Below are positions 44,707-53,528 of a DNA stretch of 64,000 nt, piece after piece. The stretch lies in contig NZ_JADEYR010000001.1 of the NCBI RefSeq assembly GCF_015209585.1, positions 310,001 through 374,000 of the forward strand. The letters are read 5' to 3'. The position numbers and the translations under genes were made by a program. This stretch comes from Brachybacterium epidermidis. GTDB taxonomy: Bacteria; Actinomycetota; Actinomycetes; Actinomycetales; Dermabacteraceae. Below the pieces are notes generated by a model. The model saw only the letters and a list, made by a program, of their open reading frames with translations. It made no database searches and was not told where the DNA came from. Position 1 is the first letter of the stretch, and each line of letters begins with the position of its first letter.

Positions 44707-45003
44707 ATGGACAAGGACGCCGTCACCGAGTCGCAGCGCACCGAGCTGTCTCTGCTGGACTTCGCCGTGGAGCAGGACGAGGCCGAGCTGTCGTGGCAGG
44801 AGCGCGCCCTGTGCGCGCAGACCGATCCCGAGGCCTTCTTCCCCGAGAAGGGCGGCTCCACCCGGGAGGCCAAGAAGGTGTGCGTCTCCTGCGAGGTGCG
44901 GGCCGAGTGCCTCGAGTACGCCCTCGAGAACGACGAGCGCTTCGGGATCTGGGGCGGGCTGTCCGAACGGGAACGACGCAAGCTCAAGCGCCGCGCAGTC
45001 TGA
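44707..45003 (+). CDS. whiB: WhiB-family iron-sulfur transcriptional regulator (WhiB2/WhmD-like)
   Basis: 98 residues. Four cluster-binding cysteines at 36, 59, 62 and 68 (C-X22-C-X2-C-X5-C), the beta-turn GIWGG at 80-84, and a basic DNA-binding tail (ERRKLKRRAV). WhiB2-type proteins control division and septation in actinobacteria and act with the principal sigma factor. ATG 44707 follows GGAGGAG by 9 nt. The position beside cofE and manB matches whiB2 loci in other actinobacteria. Confidence 0.93.
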   Translation: MDKDAVTESQRTELSLLDFAVEQDEAELSWQERALCAQTDPEAFFPEKGGSTREAKKVCVSCEVRAECLEYALENDERFGIWGGLSERERRKLKRRAV

Positions 45004-45015
45004 CATCCTGAGCGG

Positions 45016-48000
45016 GTGAGCGAACGTCAGGTCACTGCCGTCGTCCTGCTGAGCAGGTCGACCACGCTCACGTCCCTGGAGACGACCGCCGCCGCGCTGG
45101 CGGCCCAGACCCGACCCCCGAACCGCACCCTGGTGATGGTGCCCGCAGGGCTGTCCGCCCAGGTGCAGGAGGCGGTGCGCCGATTCGCCGACGGATTCGG
45201 CCCCGACGCCGTCCACAGCCTCTCCGACACCGTCGGTCGGGCCGGTGCGGTGCGCGAGGCCCTCGAGGTGATCGGGAGCGCCGGCGACGCGGTCGAGACG
45301 GTGCACTCGCCGGTGACCACCGAGGGTGGGACGACGGCCCGCTCGTCCGGCTCCCAAGGCGGAAGACGCGCCCGCGACATCGACATGGAGGCCCTGGAGA
45401 GGGCCCGCACCCAGGAGGCCGAGAGGCTCGCCCGGGTGCCGGAGCGGCTGCGTCGCCGCCGGCGGGACCCGGGGCGCAGGGCGAGCGGGAGCGACTCATG
45501 GCTGTGGTTCCTGACCGAGCAGACGGCACCGGGGAACGACGCCCTGGCGGAGCTGCTGTCCACGGTGGCCGTCTCACCCACCACAGCGGCGGTGGGGCCG
45601 AAGCGGCTGCGCCTGCGCGAGGACCTTGAGGGTTCCCCGCCCCGGACCGCCGACGATGCCGACGTCCTGGTCGACGTCGGCCTCACCCTCACCCACAGCG
45701 GTCGGATCGTCACCGGCGTCGAACCCGGGGAGATCGACCAGGGACAGTCCGACTGGCGTCAGGACGTGCTCGCGGTGGGGCTGCCCGGGATGCTGGTGCG
45801 CGAGCGCACGCTGCGCGAGGTGGGCGGACTGGACCCCGATCTGCCTACCCCCTGGGCCGAGATCGACCTGTGCCACCGCATCTGGAGGGGCGGCGAGCGG
45901 GTGGCGGTGCAGTCGGCCGCGCGTGCGCTCGCACCGGTCTCGGACGCATCGCCCCAGCAGCGCCTGCTGGAGCGGCGCACCGGTCAGATGGCGCTGCTGC
46001 TCAAGCACCGGTCCTGGCTCCTGGGCCTGCTCACACTGCTGCTCACGCCCCTGGTGACCCTGCTGCGGACGGCCGGGGCGATCGCGGCCTCCGAACCGCG
46101 CCGGATCCCGGTGGAGCTGCGCGCCGCGGCACAGGTCATGCGCCGGGCCCCCCGGGTGATGGCCCGCGGTGCGCAGGAGCGCAGGCGCGCCCGGGTCCCC
46201 GGTCGTCGTCTCGCACCTCTGTACCTGCCGCCCGGGGAGGGCATCCGACAGAGCGCCGAGAGCGCACTGACCCATCTGTTCGCCGACGACGATCGCAGCC
46301 GTCGCGCCCGACTCACCTCCTGGGGCATCGCCGGCACCCGGCACGGGATCGACGATGCGGACTACGGCCGCCACATCGCCTGGACGGTCGCCGTGGCCGT
46401 GCTAGCCACCGTCCTGGGAATGATCACCCTGAGGGGACTGTTCGGCCGGGGAGAGCTGACCGGCCCCGCGCTCATCCCCCTACCGGCCTCCTGGGGCGCA
46501 CTGCGGGAGGCCGCCTGGGCCAGCTGGATCCCGGGAGGACTGGGACAGCGGGGCCCGGCGGATCCCCTGGTCCGGGTGATGGGCCACCTCCCGGTGAGCG
46601 GGGCACTGCTGGTGGAGGTGATCGTCTTCTCCGCGGTCCCCGCCTCGGCGCTGCTGGCCTGGTGGGCCGCAGGCGCGATCACCCGCGCCGTCGGAGCGCG
46701 CCTCACCCTCACGGTCACCTGGGCGCTGGCCCCCCCGCTGCTGGCCGCGCTCTCCGACGGCGCCTGGCCGCTGCTACTCGTGCACGCACTGCTGCCCCTG
46801 CTCGCCCTCAGCATCGGTCGTGCCATCGGCCTGCCCCACAAGGCGGAACGGGCCAGTGTGCCCGCGGCCGCGGCGGGGGGCCTGCTGCTGCTGGTGCTCA
46901 GCGCCGTCGCCCCGCTGCTGCTGCTCCTGGCCGCTGTCGCCCTCGCACTGATCGCCCCCTCCGTCCCCGGTCGGCGGCTGCGGCTGCTGTGGGTGCTGGC
47001 CCCCTCCCTCGCCCTCCATCTGCCCTACCTCGCCGTGTACATCGGAGATCCACGCCTGCTGCTGGGAGTGGGCGGGGTGCGTCCCCGGCCGGTGACCGCC
47101 GAGGCCTGGGACCTGCTGGCGCTGTGGCCCACCGCACCTGCCCTGCGCGGGCACCTTGCGGGATCCCTCGGCCCGGTCGCGGCCCAGCTCCTGCTCATGC
47201 TCCCCGTGCTGCCCGTTGCGGTGGGAGCGCTGGTCGCGCCGTTCCTGGCGGGCAGCGCCGGCCGGGCCGGACGTTTCGCTGCCCTTCTCGCCGCACCGAC
47301 CCTGCTGCTCGTGCTGCTGCTGCAGCACACCCCGATGTTCGTGACCGGTGAGGTGCTCGTGCCCGCCCCCGCGCATGCCCTTCTCAGCACGCTGCTGCTG
47401 GCGCTGTGCATCGGCGGCGCCGCCGTCTTCGATGCGCTGGCCCGCCGGGAGGGCGACATCTCCCGCACCCGTCGCGTGTTGACCGGCGGGGTCGGGGCCG
47501 TCGTCGCCGCGGTCTGCGCGGTCGCGGTGCTGGGATGGACGGTGGCGCTGCCCTCCTCACTCAGGATCGACCGTGTGGAGGGAGGCCAGGTGCCGGCGGC
47601 CGCTGCCGACCAGGGGCGCACCGATGCCCGCGCGCGCGTGCTGGTGCTGCGCCCCGGGGACGACGGTACGGTCCGCGCCGAGGTGGTGGTCCACGGCGGG
47701 GACTCCGTGATCCAGCACGCCACCATCGCCTCACTGCGCGGGGCCGATCGCGTGGAGGCCGGCGAGCCGGTGGACTCCGATCCCGGCAGCGAGGCGCTGC
47801 GCCGAGCCGTCACCGGCATCCTCGCCCCGGGCGGTGCCGCCGGGCCCACCGATCCGCTCGCCCTCGCCTACGTCATCGTGCCCGGCAGCGCCGAGGACAG
47901 CGCGGGCCTGGTGGACACCCTCGATTCCTCCTCCGCCGTGGAGAAGGTCACGCAGAACTCGAGCGGGGGCATGTGGCGCGTGATCGATGCGACGCCCCGT

Positions 48001-48348
48001 GCCTGGCTCGAGGGGCCGGGACAGCCCCAGCTGATCCCGAGCGGCGTGATCGGTGCTGCGGGGGAGATCACCGCGAGCGAGGAGCCCCGCACCCTCGTGC
48101 TGTCCGAGCGCCTCGACTCCCAATGGCGGGCCGACGTGGGCGGCACCGAGCTCGAGCCGGTTCCTGTGGACGACTGGGCACAGGGCTTCGTCGTTCCGGC
48201 CGGGGTCGAGGGCCACCTGGTCATCAGTCGAGAGCAGCCCTGGCTGCCGCTGTGGAAGGTGCTCCTGTACGGCGTGACGGGGATCACCGCGCTGATCGCG
48301 ATCCCGTGGCGCGGGCGCAGTCGGCCAGGGGAGGATTTCCATGTCTGA
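45016..48348 (+). CDS. Very large membrane protein with N-terminal family-2 glycosyltransferase-like domain
   Basis: 1,110 residues from GTG 45016. Residues 1-~300 look like a GT2 fold: TAVVLLSRSTTLTSLETTAAALAAQT, LWFLTEQTAPGNDAL (degenerate DXD region), AVGPKRLR, VGLPGMLVRERTLREVGGLD and PWAEIDLCHRIWRGG. Membrane helices begin at ~335, with a further ~10 between 455 and 860. Residues ~870-1080 are an extracytoplasmic domain and a last helix precedes the C-terminus. Such proteins with a DUF5719 partner are conserved near whiB/manB in actinobacteria; the glycan acted on is unknown. A 12-bp gap separates it from whiB. Confidence 0.8.
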   Translation: MSERQVTAVVLLSRSTTLTSLETTAAALAAQTRPPNRTLVMVPAGLSAQVQEAVRRFADGFGPDAVHSLSDTVGRAGAVREALEVIGSAGDAVETVHSPVTTEGGTTARSSGSQGGRRARDIDMEALERARTQEAERLARVPERLRRRRRDPGRRASGSDSWLWFLTEQTAPGNDALAELLSTVAVSPTTAAVGPKRLRLREDLEGSPPRTADDADVLVDVGLTLTHSGRIVTGVEPGEIDQGQSDWRQDVLAVGLPGMLVRERTLREVGGLDPDLPTPWAEIDLCHRIWRGGERVAVQSAARALAPVSDASPQQRLLERRTGQMALLLKHRSWLLGLLTLLLTPLVTLLRTAGAIAASEPRRIPVELRAAAQVMRRAPRVMARGAQERRRARVPGRRLAPLYLPPGEGIRQSAESALTHLFADDDRSRRARLTSWGIAGTRHGIDDADYGRHIAWTVAVAVLATVLGMITLRGLFGRGELTGPALIPLPASWGALREAAWASWIPGGLGQRGPADPLVRVMGHLPVSGALLVEVIVFSAVPASALLAWWAAGAITRAVGARLTLTVTWALAPPLLAALSDGAWPLLLVHALLPLLALSIGRAIGLPHKAERASVPAAAAGGLLLLVLSAVAPLLLLLAAVALALIAPSVPGRRLRLLWVLAPSLALHLPYLAVYIGDPRLLLGVGGVRPRPVTAEAWDLLALWPTAPALRGHLAGSLGPVAAQLLLMLPVLPVAVGALVAPFLAGSAGRAGRFAALLAAPTLLLVLLLQHTPMFVTGEVLVPAPAHALLSTLLLALCIGGAAVFDALARREGDISRTRRVLTGGVGAVVAAVCAVAVLGWTVALPSSLRIDRVEGGQVPAAAADQGRTDARARVLVLRPGDDGTVRAEVVVHGGDSVIQHATIASLRGADRVEAGEPVDSDPGSEALRRAVTGILAPGGAAGPTDPLALAYVIVPGSAEDSAGLVDTLDSSSAVEKVTQNSSGGMWRVIDATPRAWLEGPGQPQLIPSGVIGAAGEITASEEPRTLVLSERLDSQWRADVGGTELEPVPVDDWAQGFVVPAGVEGHLVISREQPWLPLWKVLLYGVTGITALIAIPWRGRSRPGEDFHV

Positions 48349-49966
48349 GCACGATCATCACCCTGTCCCGCTCGACGATCACGTGCCCGGCCACCGGACC
48401 GGACGGCTCCGGCCGGTGCTCGCACTGGTGAGCCTGCTGCCGCTGGCAGCTGCCGTCGGGGCACTGGCCATCACCCCTCAGCCAGGGCCCACCACGGTGG
48501 AGCGATCCGTGACCAGTGCCGAGGCCGGGGGAGTCCAGCTGTGGTGCCCGGGCCCGCTGGATCCCCCGCAGGAGGCGCTCGGCGCCGGCACCGATGAGGA
48601 CCTCGCGGTCATCCCGCCCTCACCCGCGGTCGACGTCCGCACCGTCGCACTCGAACCGGCCTCGTCCCTGCTGTTCGGCCGGGTCAGCGGATCCGAGACC
48701 CGACTGGAGGAGGACGGCTCCGTGCGCGCTCCCTCCATCACCGCCCTCGGCGCCGACGGGCAGGCCCTGACCGTCCCCACCGTCTCCCGGGACCTCGGGG
48801 CCGCCGTGCAGACCGTCACCGGCGCGGAGGACACGCTGCAGGTGCAGACCACGGGCTCCGAGGGCGGTCGCGCCGTCTCCGACACCGTCCAGACCACCGT
48901 CACCACCGAGGGTGACTACCGCTCGCTGGCGATGAGCCGCTGCCTGCCCACCGCCACCGATGCGGCGTTCCTGGGGGTGTCCACGCAGCGCGGCGCCAGC
49001 TCGCAGCTGGTGCTGAGCAATCCCGGCGACCGCCCCGCCACCGCAGCGGTGCAGGTGTGGACGGCGGACGGTCCTGCGACGATGGCGGGGCGCAGCCAGG
49101 TCGTGGTCGCACCTCGCACGGAGCAGCGCATCCTGCTGGAATCCATCGCCCCGGGCCACGACCACGTGGGCGTGCGCGCCGAGGTGATCGGTGCACCGCT
49201 GGTGATGCACATGCAGACCACGGAACGGGACGGCCTCACCCCCGGGGGTGCAGAGATCCTGGCGCCCACCAGCGCGCCCGCGCGCGAGCAGATCGTTCCC
49301 GGGGTGCGCGTGGAACAGGCCGCCCCCACCCTGGTGCTGGCCAACACCCAGGGCGAGGATGCCACCGCGACCGTCACCGTGATGGGCACCGGTGGGCCTC
49401 TGCCCGATGCCGAGCAGGAGGTCACCGTGCCGGCCGGCGCCGTGGTGCCGGTGGCTCTGGACGGCGTGCCCGAGGGGGATCATGCCGTGAGGGTCGACTC
49501 TTCGCAGCCGCTGCTGGCCGTGGTCCGATCCGAGACGAGCGGGGCGGACCTGCCCGGGGACACCATCGGTGCCCCCGTCGACTTCGCCCTGGCGGCGCCG
49601 GCACCGGAGCTGGGCTCCCATTCCGTCGTGGCCCTGCCCGCGGGGGGACAGGCCGGGCACCTGACCCTGACCGCCACCGAGGACACCGAGGTGACGGTGG
49701 CCCCGATCTCCGAGAACGGCGCTGCGGCCGAACCGATCGTGATGCAGATCGCGGCGGAGACCGTGGCCACCGTCCCGACTCAGGACCTCCAGGTCGACGG
49801 GGAGCCCGCTGCCGGCGTCACGGTGGTGCCGGAGAGGCCGGGAGTGCTGCACGCCAGCTGGGTGCAGCAGCACGACGACGGCGCCGGCGGCACCCTGCTG
49901 GCCACCCTCCCCGTCACGGTGCTGCAGAACACCGACGTCGAGGTCAGCGTGCGACTGTCCGAGTGA
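48341..49966 (+). CDS. DUF5719 family exported protein
   Basis: 541 residues, overlapping the preceding gene by 8 nt. One N-terminal signal-anchor helix (about residues 27-45) is followed by a long Thr/Val/Ala-rich extracytoplasmic part built of repeated beta-sandwich-like units (QLVLSNPGDRPATAAVQVW, TLVLANTQGEDATATVTVMG, SVVALPAGGQAGHLTLTA in short pieces). No catalytic motif. The family is fixed next to the large GT2 membrane protein, suggesting a partner in envelope assembly. Confidence 0.78.
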   Translation: MSEHDHHPVPLDDHVPGHRTGRLRPVLALVSLLPLAAAVGALAITPQPGPTTVERSVTSAEAGGVQLWCPGPLDPPQEALGAGTDEDLAVIPPSPAVDVRTVALEPASSLLFGRVSGSETRLEEDGSVRAPSITALGADGQALTVPTVSRDLGAAVQTVTGAEDTLQVQTTGSEGGRAVSDTVQTTVTTEGDYRSLAMSRCLPTATDAAFLGVSTQRGASSQLVLSNPGDRPATAAVQVWTADGPATMAGRSQVVVAPRTEQRILLESIAPGHDHVGVRAEVIGAPLVMHMQTTERDGLTPGGAEILAPTSAPAREQIVPGVRVEQAAPTLVLANTQGEDATATVTVMGTGGPLPDAEQEVTVPAGAVVPVALDGVPEGDHAVRVDSSQPLLAVVRSETSGADLPGDTIGAPVDFALAAPAPELGSHSVVALPAGGQAGHLTLTATEDTEVTVAPISENGAAAEPIVMQIAAETVATVPTQDLQVDGEPAAGVTVVPERPGVLHASWVQQHDDGAGGTLLATLPVTVLQNTDVEVSVRLSE

Positions 49967-49978
49967 GGGCTCGCACGC

Positions 49979-50431
49979 TCATTGCCCCCACGCCTCCGGG
50001 TCCACGTCCTCCGGCGCGATGGCCAGCATCGACCCCACCTGCTCCGACAGCACCTGGCGCACCAGCAGATCGAGGTCCTGCTCGGTCGAGCAGCGGGTCT
50101 GGATCGGCAGCCGGTACAGGATGATGCGCGGCGGGTGCTCCCGGGTGGAGGGCAGGGCACGACCCAGCAGCACCGAGGCGTCCTCCCAGGGAGCTGGATC
50201 GGCGGGCGGCACCTCCTCGACCACGACGCGCAGATGGGCGAGTCGGCGCGGGAACCGCTCGATCAGGGAGGCGGCGGCGTCGGTGACGGTGTCGTCGAAG
50301 CGCTCGCGCCGCGTGCGATGGCCGGGCAGGTGCGGGGGGATCAGGTCCCAGCGCCTGCCGCGCCCCCGGCGATCACGCCGGCGCAGGCCGGGTCTCGGGG
50401 CGGGAGGCGGGGTGAGCCCGGACGCATCCAT
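49979..50431 (-). CDS. Degenerate metallopeptidase-family (zincin-like, PF06262-type) protein
   Basis: 150 residues. RRERFDDTVTDAAASLIERFP, LRVVVEEVPP and PRIILYRLPIQTRC are the family pattern of small actinobacterial zincin-fold proteins. The zinc helix HEIGHHFG expected near the C-terminus reads LSEQVGSMLAI here: both His are lost, so metal binding and catalysis are unlikely. The N-terminal 35 residues are strongly basic. It diverges from the DUF3499 gene with 88 bp between starts. Confidence 0.75.
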   Translation of the reverse strand: MDASGLTPPPAPRPGLRRRDRRGRGRRWDLIPPHLPGHRTRRERFDDTVTDAAASLIERFPRRLAHLRVVVEEVPPADPAPWEDASVLLGRALPSTREHPPRIILYRLPIQTRCSTEQDLDLLVRQVLSEQVGSMLAIAPEDVDPEAWGQ

Positions 50432-50506
50432 GCCCGCACTCTATCGGGGAGCGCACGGGGTGCTGTGCACCGGGCGCGCCGTCCACCAGGAGGCCTTCTG
50501 CCTGCG

Positions 50507-50512
50507 TACACT
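50507..50512 (+). promoter_or_regulatory. -10 element (TACACT) for leaderless DUF3499 gene
   Basis: TACACT, 7 nt, then GTG 50520. This favours GTG 50520 over ATG 50430, which would start inside the divergent gene's start region. Confidence 0.6.
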
Positions 50513-50519
50513 CCTTGCT

Positions 50520-50876
50520 GTGCCAGCCCGTGAATGCTCCCGCACCGCCTGCTCCCTGCCCGCGGTGAGCACATTGACCTTCGTGTACGAGGACGCCACG
50601 GCAGTGCTGGGGCCGCTCTCCCGCAGCAGCGAGCCGCACGCCTACGACCTGTGCCGCGAGCACGCCTCCCGGCTCACCGCCCCGCGGGGATGGGAACTGC
50701 TGCGGGTGGCCGGCGCATCGGAGGTCAGCGACGACCTGGTCGCCCTCGCCGATGCCGTGAAGCCGCCGCGCAGCACGCAGACACCCGCCGACGCCGGGAC
50801 GGCGTCACGGACGCAGCCCGCCCCGGTGCGAGAACCAGCTCGCCATCTCCACGTCCTCAGGAGCCCCCATGACTGA
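50520..50876 (+). CDS. DUF3499 family protein
   Basis: 118 residues. ECSRTACSLPAVSTLTFVYEDATAVLGPL and HAYDLCREHASRLTAPRGWELLRV (in pieces) are the diagnostic parts. Cys6 and Cys11 with the later CREH motif suggest a small zinc-binding fold. Function is unknown. It is always close to manB in actinobacteria, and here its end overlaps the next start by 8 nt. The C-terminal ~40 residues are disordered. Confidence 0.83.
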   Translation: MPARECSRTACSLPAVSTLTFVYEDATAVLGPLSRSSEPHAYDLCREHASRLTAPRGWELLRVAGASEVSDDLVALADAVKPPRSTQTPADAGTASRTQPAPVREPARHLHVLRSPHD

Positions 50877-52527
50877 CAGCCGACCGGCGGACCTCTCACC
50901 GATCGTCAAGGCGTACGACGTGCGCGGTGAGGCCGGCACGCAGCTGACGGCCGAGGTGGCCCGCGCGCTCGGCGCCGCCTTCGCGGACTTCCTGCAGAGC
51001 TCTCCGGGCGGCGGCGACATGATCGTCGCCCACGACATGCGGGTCTCCTCCCCGGAGCTGGCGCGCGCCTTCGTGGACGGAGCCGTGCGTCGAGGAGCCA
51101 CCGTGGGGGAGGCCGGGCTGTCCTCCACCGATCAGCTGTACTGCGCCTCGGGCCTGCATCGTGCCGCCGGGGCGATGATCCCCGCCAGCCACAACCCTGC
51201 CCAGGACAACGGGCTGAAGCTGTGCCTGCCCGGTGCCCGACCCATCAGCCGCGACACCGGCCTTGCGAGCATGCGGGCCGCAGCCGAGGCCTACCTCGAT
51301 TCCGGAGAGATCCCGGAGATCCCGGGCGGGGTCTCACAGCCCCTGGACACCCTGGCCGACTACGTCGACACCGTGCTGGGGCTGGTCCCGATCCCCGAGG
51401 GCCGACGACTGCGCGTGGTGGTGGACGCCGCCAATGCCATGGCCGGGCTGACCGTTCCCGCAGTGGCGGAGCGGCTGGGCCGGATCGACCTGGTTCCGCT
51501 GCACTTCGAGCTCGACGGCACCTTCCCCCACCACCCGGCGGATCCGCTGGACCCCACCAACCTCGAGGACCTGCGGGAGGCCGTGCTGAGCGAGGGGGCC
51601 GATCTCGGCTTCGCCTTCGACGGCGATGCCGACCGGTGCGTGGTCCTGGACGAGACCGGTGCCCTGGTGTCCCCCTCGGCGATCACCGCCCTGATCGCCC
51701 AGCGCGAGATAGCCCGAGCGCGAGCCGCCGGGGAGGAGCACCCGGCCGTGGTCGCGAACCTGGTCTCCTCCCGGCACGTGGCCGAGACCATCCGGGCCGC
51801 CGGCGGCACGCACGTGCGCTCCCGGGTCGGCCATTCCCTGATCAAGGCGCTGATGGCCGAGCACTGCGCCGTCTTCGGCGGTGAGCACTCCGCGCACTAC
51901 TACTTCCGGGACTTCTTCCACGCGGACTCCGGGATGCTCGCGGCCCTGCACGTGATCGCCGCCCTGGCGGAGAGCGAGTTCTCCCTGTCGACCCTGGTGG
52001 CGTCCCACGATCCCTATGCCAGCAGCGGGGAGATCAACTCCCGGGTGGACGATGCCGAGCAGTCGCGCGCGACCGTGCGCGCACACGCGGAGCGGATCCC
52101 GGGGGCCACGTGCGACGACCTGGACGGCCTGACAGTGGAGCACTGGGACGCCGAGGCCCCTGCGGAGGAGCGCTGGTGGTTCTCCCTGCGATCCTCCAAC
52201 ACCGAGCCGCTGCTGCGCCTGAACGTCGAGGCGGAGCTGGAGACCACGATGATCCGGGTGCGGGACGAGATCCTGGCGCTGGTGCGCCAGCAGCCGGTGG
52301 TGAGCCTGCAGCCCGTCGACGTTGAGCTGCCGCACCTGGCCCCGGCCGGGGCCAGCGGTGCCGATGTGCCTGCGTGGGTCCGCGAACGACTGCGCTGCCC
52401 CGACTGCACGGGCTCCCTGCGCGATGTCGATGCGGGCCTCCAGTGCGCGTCCTGTGGACGGATCCACCCGGTCGAGGGTGGGATCCCGGTGCTGATCGCC
52501 GGTCGCACCGAGGCACCGATCGCCTGA
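50869..52527 (+). CDS. manB: Phosphomannomutase/phosphoglucomutase with C-terminal Trm112-like zinc domain
   Basis: 552 residues. The alpha-D-phosphohexomutase domain has IVKAYDVRG, the phosphoserine loop MIPASHNPAQDNG (Ser107), metal loop FAFDGDADRC, sugar loop GGEHSAHYYFRDFFHADSG and phosphate loop RSSNTEPLLRLN. It makes mannose-1-phosphate for mannose-containing glycans. From about residue 500 a zinc-ribbon follows, with CPDC and CASC pairs and VEGGIPVLI, as in Trm112/UPF0434 proteins. These are normally separate ~60-residue proteins, so this is a fusion. Confidence 0.9.
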   Translation: MTDSRPADLSPIVKAYDVRGEAGTQLTAEVARALGAAFADFLQSSPGGGDMIVAHDMRVSSPELARAFVDGAVRRGATVGEAGLSSTDQLYCASGLHRAAGAMIPASHNPAQDNGLKLCLPGARPISRDTGLASMRAAAEAYLDSGEIPEIPGGVSQPLDTLADYVDTVLGLVPIPEGRRLRVVVDAANAMAGLTVPAVAERLGRIDLVPLHFELDGTFPHHPADPLDPTNLEDLREAVLSEGADLGFAFDGDADRCVVLDETGALVSPSAITALIAQREIARARAAGEEHPAVVANLVSSRHVAETIRAAGGTHVRSRVGHSLIKALMAEHCAVFGGEHSAHYYFRDFFHADSGMLAALHVIAALAESEFSLSTLVASHDPYASSGEINSRVDDAEQSRATVRAHAERIPGATCDDLDGLTVEHWDAEAPAEERWWFSLRSSNTEPLLRLNVEAELETTMIRVRDEILALVRQQPVVSLQPVDVELPHLAPAGASGADVPAWVRERLRCPDCTGSLRDVDAGLQCASCGRIHPVEGGIPVLIAGRTEAPIA

Positions 52528-52547
52528 ACGGCCGGTGCCGATCCGCC

Positions 52548-53411
52548 TCAGGCGGTGAACGGCGCCGTGCGCACCTCAGCGGACAGCTCGCGCTGCGCCG
52601 CGACAGCTCGCCGCAGCCTCTCCTCGTCGCGTCGGGACCTCTCCGACACCACCGCGGCCAGGAACGCCTCCGGATCGGTGCCCGGGGGAGGAGCCGGTGC
52701 CACGAACGGGAGCGTGCGCTGCAGCAGGTCGCGGGACAGCTGCTGACGCGACCGGGGATGGATGCGCTCGGCTCGGGGCAGGAACGAGCGGATGTCCTGC
52801 ACCAGCGCCACCGGGAGCCGCCCCACATCGGCCCCCGCCGCCCAGGGACGCAGTTCCTCCGGCAGCTCGATGCGCTGCGAACGCGGAGCGGACATGCGCT
52901 CCTGGATCACCACGGTGCCCGCCAGCAGGTCCCCGATCCGACGCGACTTGCGATCGAGCACCGAGCAGGTCAGGGCCACCGCACCGGCCGTCCCCCAGAT
53001 CTCGAACATGGCCGTCACGGCTCGCAGCACGCTCTGACGCACATGGACCGGCCCGCCGTCCTCCCGCACCACGCGGGTGCCCGTGACCAGTCGCCCCACG
53101 GAGCGGCCACGCAGCAGCATCTCGCACAGCACCGGGTAGCCCACGTACGCGGTCACGCTCATGACGAGCGTCCCGGCGGCGAAGAACCCCTCGTCGGCAT
53201 CCAGGGCCGCCATCACCCACACCGCGCCGACGATCCCGCCCACCAGGATCGCCAGCTGGATGGCGCCGTCGATCGACGCCGACAGCATGCGCACGGCGAA
53301 GGAGGCGGTGCGCAGGTCCAGCAGCACCGCCTCACCGGTGACCAGGGACTCCCTGTCGTCCCGTGCCAGTGACGCGGAACCGGCATCGCTCGGTGCGGAG
53401 ATCGTCGACAT
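52548..53411 (-). CDS. RDD family membrane protein
   Basis: 287 residues. Three hydrophobic helices lie between residues ~45 and 160; the RDD-type pattern is seen in MLSASIDGAIQL (R/D positions), VGYPVLCEMLLRGRSVGRLVTGTRVV and RAVTAMFE. The C-terminal ~110 residues are cytosolic, highly charged and coiled-coil-like. RDD proteins have been linked to ion transport, but the role here is unknown. ATG 53411 is preceded 6 nt upstream by CAGGAT, a possible leaderless -10. It converges with manB. Confidence 0.82.
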   Translation of the reverse strand: MSTISAPSDAGSASLARDDRESLVTGEAVLLDLRTASFAVRMLSASIDGAIQLAILVGGIVGAVWVMAALDADEGFFAAGTLVMSVTAYVGYPVLCEMLLRGRSVGRLVTGTRVVREDGGPVHVRQSVLRAVTAMFEIWGTAGAVALTCSVLDRKSRRIGDLLAGTVVIQERMSAPRSQRIELPEELRPWAAGADVGRLPVALVQDIRSFLPRAERIHPRSRQQLSRDLLQRTLPFVAPAPPPGTDPEAFLAAVVSERSRRDEERLRRAVAAQRELSAEVRTAPFTA

Positions 53412-53516
53412 GCCTCCATCCTGGCAGGCCGTCGGCGCCTGCGAGAGTGTCCACGGTCTGCTTCCGGCAGGTCGGAGTTCGACTTTCGTCGGCGGCGCGG
53501 AAGCATGCTGCGTGCC

Positions 53517-53522
53517 TACCCT
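53517..53522 (+). promoter_or_regulatory. -10 element (TACCCT) for leaderless spoIIM-like gene
   Basis: TACCCT, 6 nt, then GTG 53529. An in-frame ATG at 53505 would lie upstream of the element and is rejected. Confidence 0.55.
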
Positions 53523-53528
53523 GGGGAC

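Noticed and set aside
52543-52555. CCGCC-TCA-GGCGG stem at the manB/RDD convergence as a terminator
   Set aside because: Only five base pairs with a 3-nt loop and overlapping the RDD stop codon; such stems are frequent at this GC content.
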